From the NCBI GenBank assembly GCA_009823395.1, contig CM020505.1, positions 8,802,129-8,866,128 of the forward strand: DNA of 64,000 nucleotides, in the 5' to 3' direction. The notes below the pieces were generated by a model that was not told where the DNA came from, made no database searches, and saw only the letters and a program-made list of their open reading frames with translations. Positions 1 through 10,660 of this stretch are shown piece by piece. Each line of letters starts with the position of its first letter. Within the stretch, counting starts at the first letter, position 1. The stretch is from Thamnaconus septentrionalis (taxonomy: Eukaryota > Chordata > Actinopteri > Tetraodontiformes > Monacanthidae). Both the position numbers and the translations under genes were made by a program.

Positions 1-240
1 GGTGATTTTTGTGATGAGTGGTGAGTGAGGCCTTTTTTATGAGGCGAGTGTGTCCAGACTGCAATCAAGAGGCCTCATTAAAACATGCAGATATGCACAA
101 ACACACAAAAAAATAAATTAAAATTAAACTCAATGTCTTGTTTTTTCTGTTTTTTTAATGGTCTCCTCCTACTTTGCTTGAAAAATTTATGCGCCGACAG
201 TTTCCGAACTTCTACAGCTGCCAGAGTTCTGGTTTGACAT
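1..240. promoter_or_regulatory. Candidate regulatory block at the window edge
   Basis: Single-copy sequence with no credible reading frame. It has a repeated GAGGC motif (GAGGCCTTTTTT, then GAGGCG, then GAGGCCTCATTAAAA) and an octamer-like ATGCAGAT. The mix of AT-rich cores in ordered single-copy DNA resembles vertebrate conserved noncoding DNA. Conservation was not measured, and the block may continue to the left of the window. Confidence 0.2.
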
Positions 241-1539
241 AATGTTTGGACAGAGGTCAGGGAAGGTTTGGATTCACTGCTCTCTCAGGCAACTAAACTG
301 CAACATAAGGGTATTTAAAGTGCAGTATATCATAAAAAAAAAAATGTTCAAACACTCCAATATAACCAGCAGGGAAACAAAGAGAAAAAACCCACAGGGG
401 AATCTCATCTTGCACCCTGGAAAATAACCATGAGAGGAGCCATCAATGACTGCTTATATTTCTTATTCATGTTAAATCAAAAGAAAATATTACAAAAAAA
501 AATAGAAGAAAAAAAAGAGTCAGAAGAACTGACTAAACAGTTAAATTTCTGCAGATGGCACAAAATGTTTGCTGATTTCTTTATTTATTTCTTTATTTGT
601 TGCCTGTTTTTTCTGCTGAATGCAGCTGCTCAGGCCCCACCAAGCAGAAAGGACCAATATGGCTCCGTCTGTAAATCGGAGTCTGGGGGCCATGAGACAG
701 AAAACGAGGGGGTGGGCATGGGGGGGGGGGGCCCAGCAAAATTTAGCGCACGATGGCTCCCAGTGGGCATCATTTGGGTGGGGAGGGGGAGGCGGAGAGA
801 CTTTTTCCTCCCTGCCTCTCTTTTCCTGCACGGTGAGCAGGTTGGAAGGCTCGAGCCGAACATTGCTGCTGACACAACCACTAAGGGACAGCTTTAACAG
901 CTCTCTTAGCATGGCACCTGTTATTGAGCCGTCAGAGAGGCGGAGAAGAGGGAGAAGCAGAGCTTGAAGACCGGGGACGAGGTGGAGGAGAAGAGGGGAG
1001 GGGTGAGAACGCAGGAAACTCAATTGTAATTTCAGAGCTGTCACACTTTCTCCCAGAGCCGGTTTTACTCCGCTGCCGTATCGGGGACCGCTTCTCCGCG
1101 GCTGAGTGGAAAACTTTCTATCAGAGTCGGAAAACAGAGAACAGGAGTTGTTTGAAGTGGGGTCGGAGTCGGGCATCTTTATTCCCCTTGGCCACATTCA
1201 ATCAAACCTCATCACAACGGACAAACTTCTCATCATTAGGGGAAAAAAAAAGCAGAATCAACGCATCTGTATCGTGATATAAAGACTTGAAACAATCAGG
1301 GACAGAAAAAAAGGAGGGAGGATAAATTCATCCCATCCCTCGGCCAATCAGGAGAGCTCCACGGGGGCTGTCCACTGGAGCAGCACGGCAGCGGCGGCAC
1401 TCCTCCGCAGAGCAATCAAAATGGATTAAAGCAGCCACGCTTCGGCTGCCTCCACACAAATCAGATACAGCCACGGTGCTGCTGCTGCTGATGACGACGA
1501 TGATGATGATAATCAATCCCTAATAAAATAACAAAACAT
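241..1539. other. Noncoding stretch, no gene seen
   Basis: No exon with convincing splice sites is visible. The stretch holds a run of 12 G at 720-731 and purine-rich DNA at 930-1020. A 218-codon open frame on the minus strand (541-1197) has low-complexity, proline-, serine- and leucine-rich composition with no recognisable domain, and I regard it as chance. The part around 1320-1510 is moderately GC-rich and ends in short GCT/GAT triplet runs. Confidence 0.5.
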
Positions 1540-1740
1540 AAATCTTAAAGTGTTGTTCCGGGTGATTTTAATAACGCAAATTTAAATATTGCCGTTGCGC
1601 GGCGGAGTGATTTATCGGCCAAAAAGTGCCATCAAGTTTATATACACCTCATTTCTGGTCGCCGGCCAATAATACCATTAACTGCATTGTTCAAAGTCAT
1701 TAAGTGATGAGAAACACAATAATAATTGCAGGACTACAAA
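1540..1740. promoter_or_regulatory. Candidate enhancer-like block with HOX/PBX-type site
   Basis: AT-rich single-copy DNA containing TGATTTAT at 1608-1615, which matches the known posterior HOX/PBX-type core, plus nearby TTTAAT, TTTATA, CATTAA and AATAATAATT cores. Sequence of this kind is typical of conserved noncoding elements near developmental genes. The function is inferred, not shown. Confidence 0.3.
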
Positions 1741-1818
1741 CGCATATCTTTTTGTTTTTTTTTCCACTTCCCGCCACTGAGCTAATCACTTTTGCTAGCA
1801 TTAGCGGCACGCACACAT

Positions 1819-1820
<2 letters not shown>

Positions 1821-1850
<30 letters not shown>
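1821..1850. repeat. (AC)15 microsatellite
   Basis: Thirty bases of uninterrupted AC dinucleotides, preceded by an imperfect CACACATGT lead-in. A simple tandem repeat that is probably length-polymorphic. Confidence 0.95.
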
Positions 1851-1852
<2 letters not shown>

Positions 1853-1899
1853 CTCTCTTGTCTCAGCGCGTCATAAATCCCCAGAGGAGCCGCTGCATA

Positions 1900-3660
1900 A
1901 ATCCCTAGTCCTGAATTAGTATTGTAATTTCTGCTATCCACGCAAGCTCTGCCAGCGCGGACGCTGCACTTATTAATCTGGGAGGTGGAGGGTGCAGGTG
2001 CCACGAAGACAATATGCTGAGCGACTGGCCTGCACGGTGGGGCTGACCCCGCCCACGCCTCGGCACACACGCAGCCAGCAATGCAACGCACGGACCCGAG
2101 GCAGAGCGATGGGAAATATTACAGAAAAACAAACAAATAAATAAACCAATCTGACGTGCGGGAGGATTTCCCCTCAGGTGAAACACTTAAACATCTCAGC
2201 GCGAGGATTAATGCGGCACGCGACGCGCCTTTATCCTGGAGGACGGCCATCTGCGGCCCTGAGATGTTTTCTTGGACGTGTGATTTCATGTCGTATCACC
2301 AACAGGAAAAAGAAGGAGAAAAAAAAGGCAGTAAACGCAGCACATATGGCCCCGTGATAAACACGACAGATGAAACACTTTTGTTTGCTTTTGTGTCGGC
2401 GCCGGCTCTTCTGCCTAATACCAGGCAGCCTTTTAAGTGATCAAAACAGGGGCCTGTGATATACAACGCCGCTCCTCTGTCAGGCAGCGCGGCATCTGCC
2501 GGGAGAATAATCTGACATCTTGCGCTCGATGCGTGCAGGCGACGAGGAGGAGAATGAAAGAGGGAGTGATGGGAGAGAGGGAGGAGTGAGGGGTCGAGGA
2601 ATCAGGAGTAAAAGCTTTTGAGAGACACTTCCAGAGCGGCGGGCCAAGTCGATGCACTGGAAAAAAAGATTTTTCCCCAGACCAAAGCAAAACACAACAG
2701 AGCCCGACTGTGAACGCATCACTGCGACGCCCCTCACTTGAAGTTACAGTTGTTTAAAACAGGAAGCGATGGTTGGTGGTGTGTGGGTGGGGGGGTTATA
2801 CAAGTGGTGAAGACCAGAAGCAAAACCCCTCCTCATGTAAACAAACAAACAGATTGGTCTTTTCTCCGCTGGGCAGCTTCCACCTGTCAAAGACTCTCCT
2901 CCCCCGTGTCTGCTGGCAGGGCTGTTATCAGTCTCACAGTGGGGCAAAGTGCTAAATGAAAAGCAGATACTGACACCTTGCTCTCCCAACGTGATTGACA
3001 AATTTTACACCCTAGAATAAAAGAGAAATAAACAAATAAACCATAAACAGGCTGAAATGCAGAGAGCTGGGTGAGCTGATGTGCACACCAGCATCATGAT
3101 GACGTCAAGTATTACATCTGGAATTAACGTGCCCGTGGAAACAGAAATAAGCAAGAAGTCAAAAACCGTGTGTTTCAGGGTCATGAATCGATGATGAGTC
3201 AGGTCAGCGTCTGAAAACACCAGCGGAAAGCCTCACCGTCACCCGATGACTGGTGGAACCCCAATCACAATGAATCTTCGCTGTGCTTGTGCGTAAAAAT
3301 CACATATTTACGCACGCAGAAACATTTTCGTGCACTTTCAGATCGTTTAGGACTTAAGGGCGAACCGAGTGAGTGGTTGTCTTTGCCAGCAGAGTGGAAC
3401 AAGTTCTCCTCTGGGCAGCGGAAAAAAAAAAGAAAGAGCACAACTCTGCACCGCAGAGAGGAAAGTCTACCTGCGACGGCTTCCGAAAACGTTAAAAAAA
3501 GAAGAAAAGTGTCAAAGATGAAACCATGAAAGACGGCTCTTTTTTTTCCTTTTTTCTTTCGCCTCCTCTCGCCGCACGACTCCGTCAGAGACACAAGGGT
3601 TATTTTTACCCTGCCAGGCTTCCGCTCTTTTATCCTCTCCAGCCCTCTCGCTACGTCTTC
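1900..3660. other. Noncoding stretch, no gene seen
   Basis: Mixed-composition DNA. Parts around 1930-2110 and 2150-2280 have elevated CpG, and 2540-2600 is purine-rich. I could not pair any splice acceptor and donor with a sustained reading frame. A CRE-like TGACGTCA occurs near 3100 (ATGATGACGTCAAG). Confidence 0.45.
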
Positions 3661-3684
3661 CTTTTGATTGTTTTATGAGTCGGA

Positions 3685-3698
3685 GTGTGTGTGTGTGT

Positions 3699-3745
<47 letters not shown>

Positions 3746-3750
3746 CGTGC
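3685..3750. repeat. Compound (GT)n/(GC)n microsatellite
   Basis: Alternating purine-pyrimidine tract, mostly GT with GCGT and GCGC interruptions. The pattern is Z-DNA-prone. It explains the Cys-Val and His-Thr open frames on the two strands here, so they are not genes. Confidence 0.95.
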
Positions 3751-3759
3751 GAGCACGTC

Positions 3760-4590
3760 GTCCTGTGAGTGATGGCACCCATCAGTGTAGTGCATGTGTT
3801 GTAAAACTGTCGCTCGCTGACAGATTGACTGATATGGTCAAACCCTCGTTCAGGAAGGGCCGAAGAAGAGGAGGAGGAGGAGGAGACTAAGGTGCAACAT
3901 GCATGTTTTTTTGTTTTGTTTTGGTTTTATTCTTTTGCAAACTTGCTACCAGATCTGCCGCTCGGAGCTTCGAGCCACTGGAAAGCAAAAACGCGCCGGC
4001 CGGGAGGTGGGGGAGGGGGGAAGATGGGAGGCGGGTGGGAGGTGGAGGGGGTTTCACGCGTCCGCGCCGCTTCTAGCAGCTGTTGATTCAAAGGGAGAAA
4101 CTCGATTTGCTCCAGATGGTCTCAGTCAGTGGCAGAATGAGAACGCTGACTTCACTGGCTCCAGCCATGTGTTTCTCCTCCCGACAGAAATTAAAAACGG
4201 CCGTTCGTTTGTCACCGACTCGCCACGCGGCTACGGCGGGGGTGGTTTGGGTGGGGAGGGTTGGGAGGGAAACTTGCGGCGATGAAACGCTCCTCTGCGA
4301 TAATGCGCCGTAATTACTCAAACGCCTGTTCCTGGATCTGCGGCGGAGGAGGCGACAGAAGGAGGAGATTTCCCTCAGATGGGGACTTTAAAACGCTGAG
4401 AAGGGGCTCGGGCCGCAACTGAAGACGAGGGGGAAGCTGAAGAAGAGGAGAGGAGTCGTTTTATTAAAAAAAATTAATTCCAAAAAAATCAGTGGGAATG
4501 ACAATCTGTCCATCACCTGATTTTTGTTTTTTCCTCTTTCGCAGACGGTTAACGGTGATGGAACTTCTCTATCTCTGCTTCCAATCAGAT
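3760..4590. other. Noncoding stretch with G-rich tract
   Basis: No gene is seen. A guanine-rich stretch at about 4005-4052 has many runs of three or more G on the plus strand and could form G-quadruplexes. The sequence 4190-4380 has raised CpG content. Open frames here overlap on several strands and show no family resemblance. Confidence 0.45.
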
Positions 4591-4603
4591 GTAACAAGCA
4601 GCA

Positions 4604-4639
4604 GCTGCTGCTGCTGCTGCTGCTGCTGCGGCGGCGGCG
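4604..4639. repeat. (CTG)n followed by (CGG)n triplet tract
   Basis: About nine CTG/GCT units run directly into about four GGC units, preceded by GCAGCAG. It translates as Leu/Arg or Ala runs in different frames, but no exon context surrounds it, so it is treated as a noncoding triplet repeat. Confidence 0.85.
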
Positions 4640-4801
4640 TGCAGCAAGTACGGCAGCGCGTGATGAATGTATTTATTTTGGCGGCCTGATGGGTATCGAT
4701 CTCCTGCGGCGGCTCTTCCGGATGGCAAACGTTTACGGGATCTGCGGGCAGAGGGAGGGGAAGCGTGACGGCGGCCAGGCGCGGCAGGGGTTAACGGAGG
4801 C

Positions 4802-4877
4802 CTCTCTCTCTCTCTTTCTCTCTCTCTCTGTCGCACTCTCTCTTTCTCTCTCTCTCTCTGTCTCTCTCTCTCTGTCA
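4802..4877. repeat. Imperfect (CT)n tract
   Basis: Polypyrimidine tract of CT units with TTT, GTC and CAC interruptions. Mirror-symmetric polypyrimidine DNA of this length can form triplex structures. The Leu-Ser and Arg-Glu frames across it are artefacts. Confidence 0.9.
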
Positions 4878-4879
4878 CG

Positions 4880-5599
4880 CTCTCTTGCGTCGCCAGTTGC
4901 AGTGAAACGGGTCGTTCATGTGCAGCAGCAGGAGAGAATCTCCTCGCTCGCTGATTAGAGTCGGAGTGATGGCAGCAGTCGAGTCTCGGCAGCTGGGAAA
5001 TCCACACCGAGCAACGGATCCACACGCTGATTCACTTTTCTTTCTTTCTTTTTTTTTTTTTAATATCAATCCGGATGTGCATATGACTGGGCTGGAGAGG
5101 CTGAAGCGGAGCCAGTGGTTGACTCAGATGAGAAAGCAGCGCTGTGCACCAGGCTCAGGCTCGGGTCGGGGTCGAGGTAGTTCGACTCATAACGCTGTGT
5201 GAGAAACAAACGTCCTGCCAGGCTCATCTTTAGTTTCGGCCCTTTTGATCCGCCCGCTGCTTTTGCTGGTCCTGACGGGGTGTCTGTGTGTGACAGACTG
5301 ACGGATGATTCATTGAGATTGTTTGATGATGCTGAAATTTTCCAACAGCCGAGGCTGCTTGACCTTAAATGCCACTTGAGACGTGTGAGAAGAAAAGTTT
5401 TTTTTTTTTTTTTAAGTGAATTGAACACAATACCACGTGGTTGTATTCAAAAAATGAAAAAAAAAAAAAAAAGTTATTTCCACGTACAGTCTTTCCCGTA
5501 GTTCTTGCAGTTCAACGTTTCAATGTTAAGTTATATAAAAAGGGGTAAATAAACCCCAGCAGCATTCAGGAGATTGTAAAAAAAAACATTAGAGAGCAT
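4880..5599. other. Noncoding stretch, no gene seen
   Basis: Single-copy DNA with a T12-class run near 5050, a T15 near 5400 and an A15 near 5460. No exon is evident. A small GC-rich patch with repeated GGGTCGGGGTCGAGG lies near 5163. Confidence 0.4.
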
Positions 5600-5810
5600 C
5601 CATTTGCAAAGAAATTAGAGCCCAATGTCCTCTAGATATTGTTTCTCCACCACGCTGATTTGAAGGCTCGGGCTGAACAGCAAACAAGAAAGGAGAAGAA
5701 AGTGATGAAAGCAATTCTGTCTGACACTATTTCCCTCCTGAATTGAATCACTTGCTTGAAGTATGTAGCCCATGTGTGAAATTCACTTAAATGAGCTTTT
5801 AAAAGCCAGG
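5600..5810. promoter_or_regulatory. Candidate conserved noncoding block
   Basis: Single-copy sequence of balanced composition, without simple repeats, containing CTGAATTGAATCACTTGC, TTGTTTCTCC and TTAAATGAGC. It reads like conserved noncoding DNA rather than an exon because stops occur in all frames. The regulatory role is inferred. Confidence 0.2.
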
Positions 5811-5818
5811 ATTTATTA

Positions 5819-5820
<2 letters not shown>

Positions 5821-5870
<50 letters not shown>
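5821..5870. repeat. (ATT)n microsatellite, about 16 units
   Basis: Fifty bases of uninterrupted ATT trinucleotide, preceded by an imperfect ATTTATTATC. It yields the Tyr and Ile homopolymers in open frames on each strand, which are not genes. Confidence 0.95.
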
Positions 5871-6635
5871 CCGGCTTATAATAAAATGGCTTCTGAATTT
5901 ACAAGCAAGTATGAGAAGAAAAAAAAAGAGAGAGACCAGAGTCTCCTGCGAGCGCTCCCACAAATGCTGACAGACGTTTGTCTCGCAGCGTGCTCGGTCT
6001 GTGCAAGGGCTGCTAAATGGGCCACAGATTGTGAAGCACAAAATGAGTGTGGTGCACCCCTCATTGGCGGTTTGGTCTATAAACAGGATCTGATTGGGCA
6101 ATCAGCGTCTCCTCAATGGTCTCTTTAACAGTAAATCTGCCCCGTTCAGCCAGGGAAGAGGATAACTCATAACGCGGGCGGCGATAACAGCGCAGCACTC
6201 CTTCACTCACTGCCAAGAGGGAAATTCCACCGCGTTAACTAAATGTAGGTGTCATGATCTTGGTGCATCACACAGGAGTGTGTACAGATTAGAAAAATGT
6301 GAAAATGGGGACGATGACCTAAAACACAAGACTAACGGAAGTGTCGAAAAGTCACGTTTGACTTCAAGTGAGAGGAGCAAGAGTGCACAAGTGATGGGGT
6401 GTGCAGTTACATGCAGCATTACAGGATTGTGAAGGTGATGAAACACAGGGCCGTGCAAGCAGCACAGCAGCAACGTGTACTTAATGTGCAAAAAGCATCC
6501 GGAAGCAATTAGCAGAACTCCTGGTCCTCATGAGATGTGAACAAATAAGGAAGGAACACACAACAGGAGCCTTTCACTCATTCTTCATCTCCTGTACCAC
6601 ATTTCTTTGACATCACCTGATTATTTTGGTACCGG
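5871..6635. other. Noncoding stretch, no gene seen
   Basis: Single-copy DNA. The part 6060-6240 contains CCAAT-like sites (GGGCAATCAGCG) and a GCGGCGATAACAGCGC GATA-type site, which may be regulatory. No reading frame shows family resemblance. Confidence 0.4.
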
Positions 6636-6639
6636 GCAC

Positions 6640-6760
6640 CAGTGTTGGCGAGTCATCTATTATTAAGTAATCCACTACTGTAATTAAACTACTTTTTTTT
6701 TTTTTTAGAAACAGAGTAATGTAACAGGATTACTGTGGCAAAACTGCTATTTACATCATA
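6640..6760 (+). mobile_element. hAT-type transposon end (relic)
   Basis: Begins with CAGTGTTGGCGAGT, close to the CAGTGTTGG terminal motif common in fish hAT elements. It is followed by the characteristic chain of GTAATCC, ACTACTGTAATTAAACTAC, a T-run, GTAATGTAAC and GGATTACTGTGG. No transposase frame is present and I could not find a matching inverted end downstream, so this is a decayed or solo end. Confidence 0.45.
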
Positions 6761-7399
6761 ATTATTTAATCAATTGACAATTCTTCACCTTCCTTCACCG
6801 ACAGGTCCCGCCTCCTCCAGAATGGTGGCGTCTGTCACATTTGCATCACGTGACGAACGACTGAGGTCGCACAACTGAACACATGATGTTGATGTATATA
6901 CGAGTTATAACCATGTGCAGTATAAAAGTAAGATGGGTTGTATTTGGGGGGAAAAAAAAAATCTGACTTGTGCAGTTCAAACTGTCATACAGGAAGAAAA
7001 ACAAAGTCAGATTCGGACCACTCTATCCTGCTGAGTGAACGTCGCTGTAGTTGGTGTGACAAATACAGAGAGGTGATTAACGGATGAATCACTTTGATTT
7101 GCATCGACGAAAGTGAGGAAAGCTCACGGGACAGTCCTGCACCGAGAAGCATAGAGTTTTAACGTCCTAGTTTACGTTCAGACGAATTCAGACGCAGGAC
7201 GTGAGGCTGTGGAGGACTATCTTTCGCCCGACTCTTATGACGGTTTAAACAACAAACACCATTAAAGTCTCAACTTGTAGCTACACTGCTCCACTTTAAT
7301 CGTTACTCACTTTGCCATGTCCCTCAGTATTACGCTATCCGCCTCTCTCTTCCAGTAATATTGCATTAGATTTCCAATACCTAGGGTGTGTTTTTCCAT
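6761..7399. other. Noncoding stretch, possibly transposon interior
   Basis: Follows the hAT-like end and may be partly derived from it. No open frame of useful length is visible. It includes CATTTGCATCACGTGACGAACG, which contains an E-box CACGTG (CATCACGTGACG). Confidence 0.35.
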
Positions 7400-7640
7400 C
7401 TTTCACAGATCAAGAGTTCATGGGGCTTTTTAGATGAAGAATTATCAATATGAGGCTGAGGCATCAGCAAAAAAAAAAAAAAAAGCGGTGACACATTGCC
7501 AACATGCTCTCGTTCCCGGTGCCAGCATCAATAATTCAGCCACAAGCTCATAACTTTATTTTCAATGCATAATTGAGGCCAACCAATGGTTTCTCCAGCC
7601 ATTTATATGTCGAGCAATATTTAAACAATAAAAGAGAGTG
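7400..7640. promoter_or_regulatory. Candidate conserved noncoding block
   Basis: Single-copy AT-rich DNA interrupted by an A15 run. It contains AATTATCAATATG, ATCAATAATTCAGCC, GCATAATTGAGGCCAACC and CAATATTTAAACAATAAA, which are homeodomain and FOX/SOX-like cores. All frames are stop-rich. The call rests on motif density alone. Confidence 0.3.
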
Positions 7641-8199
7641 GGGGGGTGGGGAGTGTGGGTGTGCAATAGGCTTTTAACCCGATGGCGGGACCCAGCTTTG
7701 TGCTTAGTAATGTAGAGACGGAGGAGGACGGCTGAGGGGGTGTTTTCACAACGTTGTCTCTGCAGTTGTGGCCAGTTTCAAGAAAATGTTGTCTAAAAAG
7801 TGAGAGCTGCGGTGAGTAAACGAACAAGCGTCAATTCCACATTTATATTTATTAAAAGAGAGTGCGGTTTGAAAAGGAAGACGGGGGGTCTCAGGGTGAG
7901 GTTTCTGTACCCATCTTGGTAAACTCAGCTCGAGTGTGTGTGAGTGTGAGAGTGTGTCTGTTCGCCACGTGAGCAGAACAAAGTATGTGTGTGCATGCGC
8001 TCACACACACACACGCACGCTAGTGCCAGGTTATTTACAGTACGTCAAGACAGTTTTTACACATCTGAGCTGGCAGCGTGATAAAGCTTTTTACAGTGTG
8101 CCATTCCAAAGGCCGACTCCTCCATCCGCTCACTCCTTCACGCGACCTTTTCCACTTCTCATCTGTTTCATACTAGTGCTTAATAAATACTGATTTACT
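7641..8199. other. Noncoding stretch with short GT/CA runs
   Basis: G-rich at 7640-7660 (GGGGGGGTGGGGAG). Imperfect GTGTGTGAGTGTGAG at 7933-7957 and CACACACACACGCACG at 8002-8018. No gene is recognised. Confidence 0.5.
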
Positions 8200-8470
8200 A
8201 TTTTAATTACGCGTTAATCTCAAAACACACAGGTGCCAGGGTAATGGCTCTCCCAAGTCATACCGCAAATATCCTGTTTGCAAATATTTATTGAGGACGG
8301 CATCCTGAGAGGGCCATTAAAGAGAGAGAGAGAAAAAAAGCAAATCATTAAACAAGGACTATCTGTTAGCCATATCTGCCCAAGGGTCAATATCAGTGAT
8401 GCGGGTCGAGCCAGCTGCTAATCAATCGCTCAAACTCTTCTTTTCAATAACTATCAGGACACGTCTTCAA
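8200..8470. promoter_or_regulatory. Candidate enhancer-like block with forkhead-type sites
   Basis: Contains TTAATTACGCGTTAATC at the start, then TGTTTGCAAATATTTATTG (overlapping forkhead-type TGTTTGC and TATTTATT cores), CAAATCATTAAAC and GCTAATCAATCGC. These known binding-core types cluster in about 250 bp of single-copy DNA, which suggests a developmental enhancer. No coding potential is evident. Confidence 0.35.
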
Positions 8471-9650
8471 CAATAAAAGCTTTTATACACATTTAGTTGA
8501 TCCATCCATTGATCGTTTTCTCATTTATTTATTTTTTAAAAAGCAACAACACATAGTTACTATTTTAATGACGGCTTGGATCAATCAGCTACAAATGCTT
8601 TTTAACCATTGGTTTCAGGGCCAAAGGGTAGAAAATAAAATCACGCAGATGACTTCAAGCTCCACTGACACTTTATTCCTTATGAGAAAACACACCTCAG
8701 CGTACAACAATCAACTGACTTTATTTCATTAGTATCCCTGTTGTTTTTATGTATCTTTCCCCCTCAAAGCGATTGCTTTGTGAGGCATAATCGACCAATC
8801 CGCTGGAGGGAGCGTGTCAGACATCAAGCCCAGGAGTGTTCAGGGCAAATAATAGAGCAGATCACTGCAGCGCCCCCCCACCCCCTTCTTTTTTTCAGCA
8901 AATTGCTTTATCTCCCTCTGGCATTAAATTATTTTCACAGCTAATTTGACAGTAGTGTTATAATTAAGGATTGTACGCTCACTTTCTTTGAAATGTAGGC
9001 AACAATGGGCGACTAGAGATATTTCCCCTGTCTTGCACAGGCGCTGCGTAAAAATAAACTGTTAAAGAAAGATTTGAACAAAATTACACATGACATAGAC
9101 TTAAATGACAAAATAACACAAGAAAAATCTTGTGTAAAGATTTAAAAAGCTTTTTCTTCAATTGACTTTTGAAGCTTTCGTTCAGTCTTTGGAAGAGACA
9201 AGTGTCACCTCTAGTTTCTTTCTTTAAATGTTTAGACACAACTTTAGTAGGTAGCTGTCTTGTGAGAAATGTTTTTTGTGTTGACACAATTTAATAGCCA
9301 GGTACAACACAACAGTGGGCTGTCAAAGGTAAAAAAGGTGTGAATGACTAAAAATCAAAAGTAGCACTTTTGATGGCACCGCCTTCCCTTTACTTTCCAA
9401 ATCCACGAACCAAGCACATTAACTGACCCGAAGTCAGTTTAACACCAACGAGTTCTCCTCCTTGCCTGCAGTGGCGCTGCATCAAGAATTACTGAAGGCG
9501 AGTGCAAGCACAACAATGAACAATGCTCTTGGTTCACTTGAAGCAAACCAAAGGCATCAGAGTGTGACAGCTCATTTATAAAGGAATTGCTCAGACTTTC
9601 TGAGCAAATAAACTCCAGTTGGATCAAAGAAGCCTGGTGTGATGGCTCCG
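8471..9650. other. Noncoding AT-rich stretch with small inverted repeats
   Basis: AT-rich DNA with no gene seen. Two compact inverted repeats are visible: ACACAAGA/TCTTGTGT with a four-base loop (9116-9135), and ATCAAAAGT/ACTTTTGAT with a three-base loop (9354-9374). Such repeats are common in AT-rich vertebrate DNA and may only reflect small foldback sequences. Confidence 0.5.
9354..9374. repeat. Perfect 9-bp inverted repeat, 3-base loop
   Basis: Arms ATCAAAAGT (9354-9362) and ACTTTTGAT (9366-9374) around the loop AGC. The ATCAAAAG half resembles a TCF/LEF core (ATCAAAG) with one extra A. A cruciform or paired-site function is possible but unproven. Confidence 0.7.
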
Positions 9651-10030
9651 TAAAAAGGAGGATTTAGAAGATGCATCAAACTGCGAAGACCGACTCTGGT
9701 TAGAGACGACCCCTGTGGCACGCTGTGTTTGCATGCCGTTGTTCCTCACATCAAGGTTGCCGCTTTAATTGAGGCTCCTGCGGACCCGGGGCTGAGAGAG
9801 CAGCATCGATAAACTATGAAATGGTTCCAATATGGCAGGTCGATGCGGCTTTGTGAGCAGCTCCCCCGGGTGCTTTGATTTTCCTCTCAAACAACAATCC
9901 GGGATCTCTGCTCTTCAAAGGGAAACTCCACCTTCGCCGTTATTGTGGTTGTTGTTGCTGTTGCCGCTGCTGATTCCTCCATGTCGGAGTGATGTCACTG
10001 GGGGTCGATTCCATCCATGTCCATAAAGGC
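9650..10030. promoter_or_regulatory. Candidate conserved noncoding block
   Basis: Single-copy sequence with CCGCTTTAATTGAGGCTCC, CATCGATAAACTATG and a leucine-like GTTGTTGTTGCTGTTGCCGCTGCTG run near 9948-9972. No splice-supported frame is apparent. The regulatory role is inferred from homeodomain-like cores. Confidence 0.25.
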
Positions 10031-10329
10031 TCTCCCACACTCGGACCACCGGGGAGCCGGCTTCGATGCAACAGTAACAACAACCAATAAAGGTCAATCT
10101 CCCATGGTGATGGCCAATTGGGTGAGTTCCCATTACTGGTCCTCTGAGCAGTGGTCAACAGACGGAGAGCCTGGCATCGCCGACACGACTCGCACCTCAA
10201 CCTTAAGTAGTCTTGGCTCCGCCTGCTGCAGCCGCGGTGCCACGCTACCCTCCCTCTCCGTTGGCCGTATATCACCTTGATCGCGTGCAGGACCTCCGCG
10301 AGGACGCCGGAGCTGAGCTGAGGGGTGTC
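10031..10329. other. Noncoding stretch, no gene seen
   Basis: GC-balanced sequence with overlapping short open frames on both strands, including a 111-codon minus-strand frame with a glutamine run. None has recognisable domains or splice context. Confidence 0.4.
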
Positions 10330-10660
10330 AGAGGAGCGCTGCCAGTGAGGGCTAACCGTTTCAGCTAATTACCTCATTAATGATTCACCGGTGTTAGGCT
10401 GCTCTAGCACTTCGCTGCGGGGAGCAAATTGTTCTGATTGGTTTGCCTCTGTCAATTATTGATGAGGCAGTGAGCTGAAGTGCTAACACCTGGCTTCGGA
10501 GGTCCAAATGGCCCTGCGTTCCCATCACACGCTCGGCTATCACACGCCAAGGGACCACATCCCACTCAATGGCTGCACTCCTGCCTGCTGCTGTTCCCTG
10601 GAAGTGGATGCACTGCAGTGCGCCCTGGGGCGGCGGCGGCGGCGTTAGCCGGGAGGATAT
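10330..10660. promoter_or_regulatory. Candidate regulatory block with nested hairpin
   Basis: Contains CAGCTAATTACCTCATTAATGATTC in two overlapping homeodomain-rich pieces and GTCAATTATTGATGAGG. Two sets of inverted arms nest here: GGTGTTAG at 10390-10397 and CACTTC at 10408-10413 together pair with GAAGTGCTAACACC at 10477-10490, and TGCCTC/GAGGCA (10444-10449 and 10464-10469) lies inside. Structure and motif density make it a stronger candidate than most blocks here. Confidence 0.35.

Noticed and set aside
541..1197. Minus-strand 218-codon open frame
   Set aside because: Low-complexity composition, no recognisable domain and no splice context; overlaps equally open plus-strand frames.
3685..3750. 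CRISPR-like or spaced-repeat array
   Set aside because: All arrays in the window are simple dinucleotide or trinucleotide repeats without spacers of unique sequence.
4604..4639. Polyleucine or polyalanine coding repeat
   Set aside because: No exon borders and stops close by in the matching frames.
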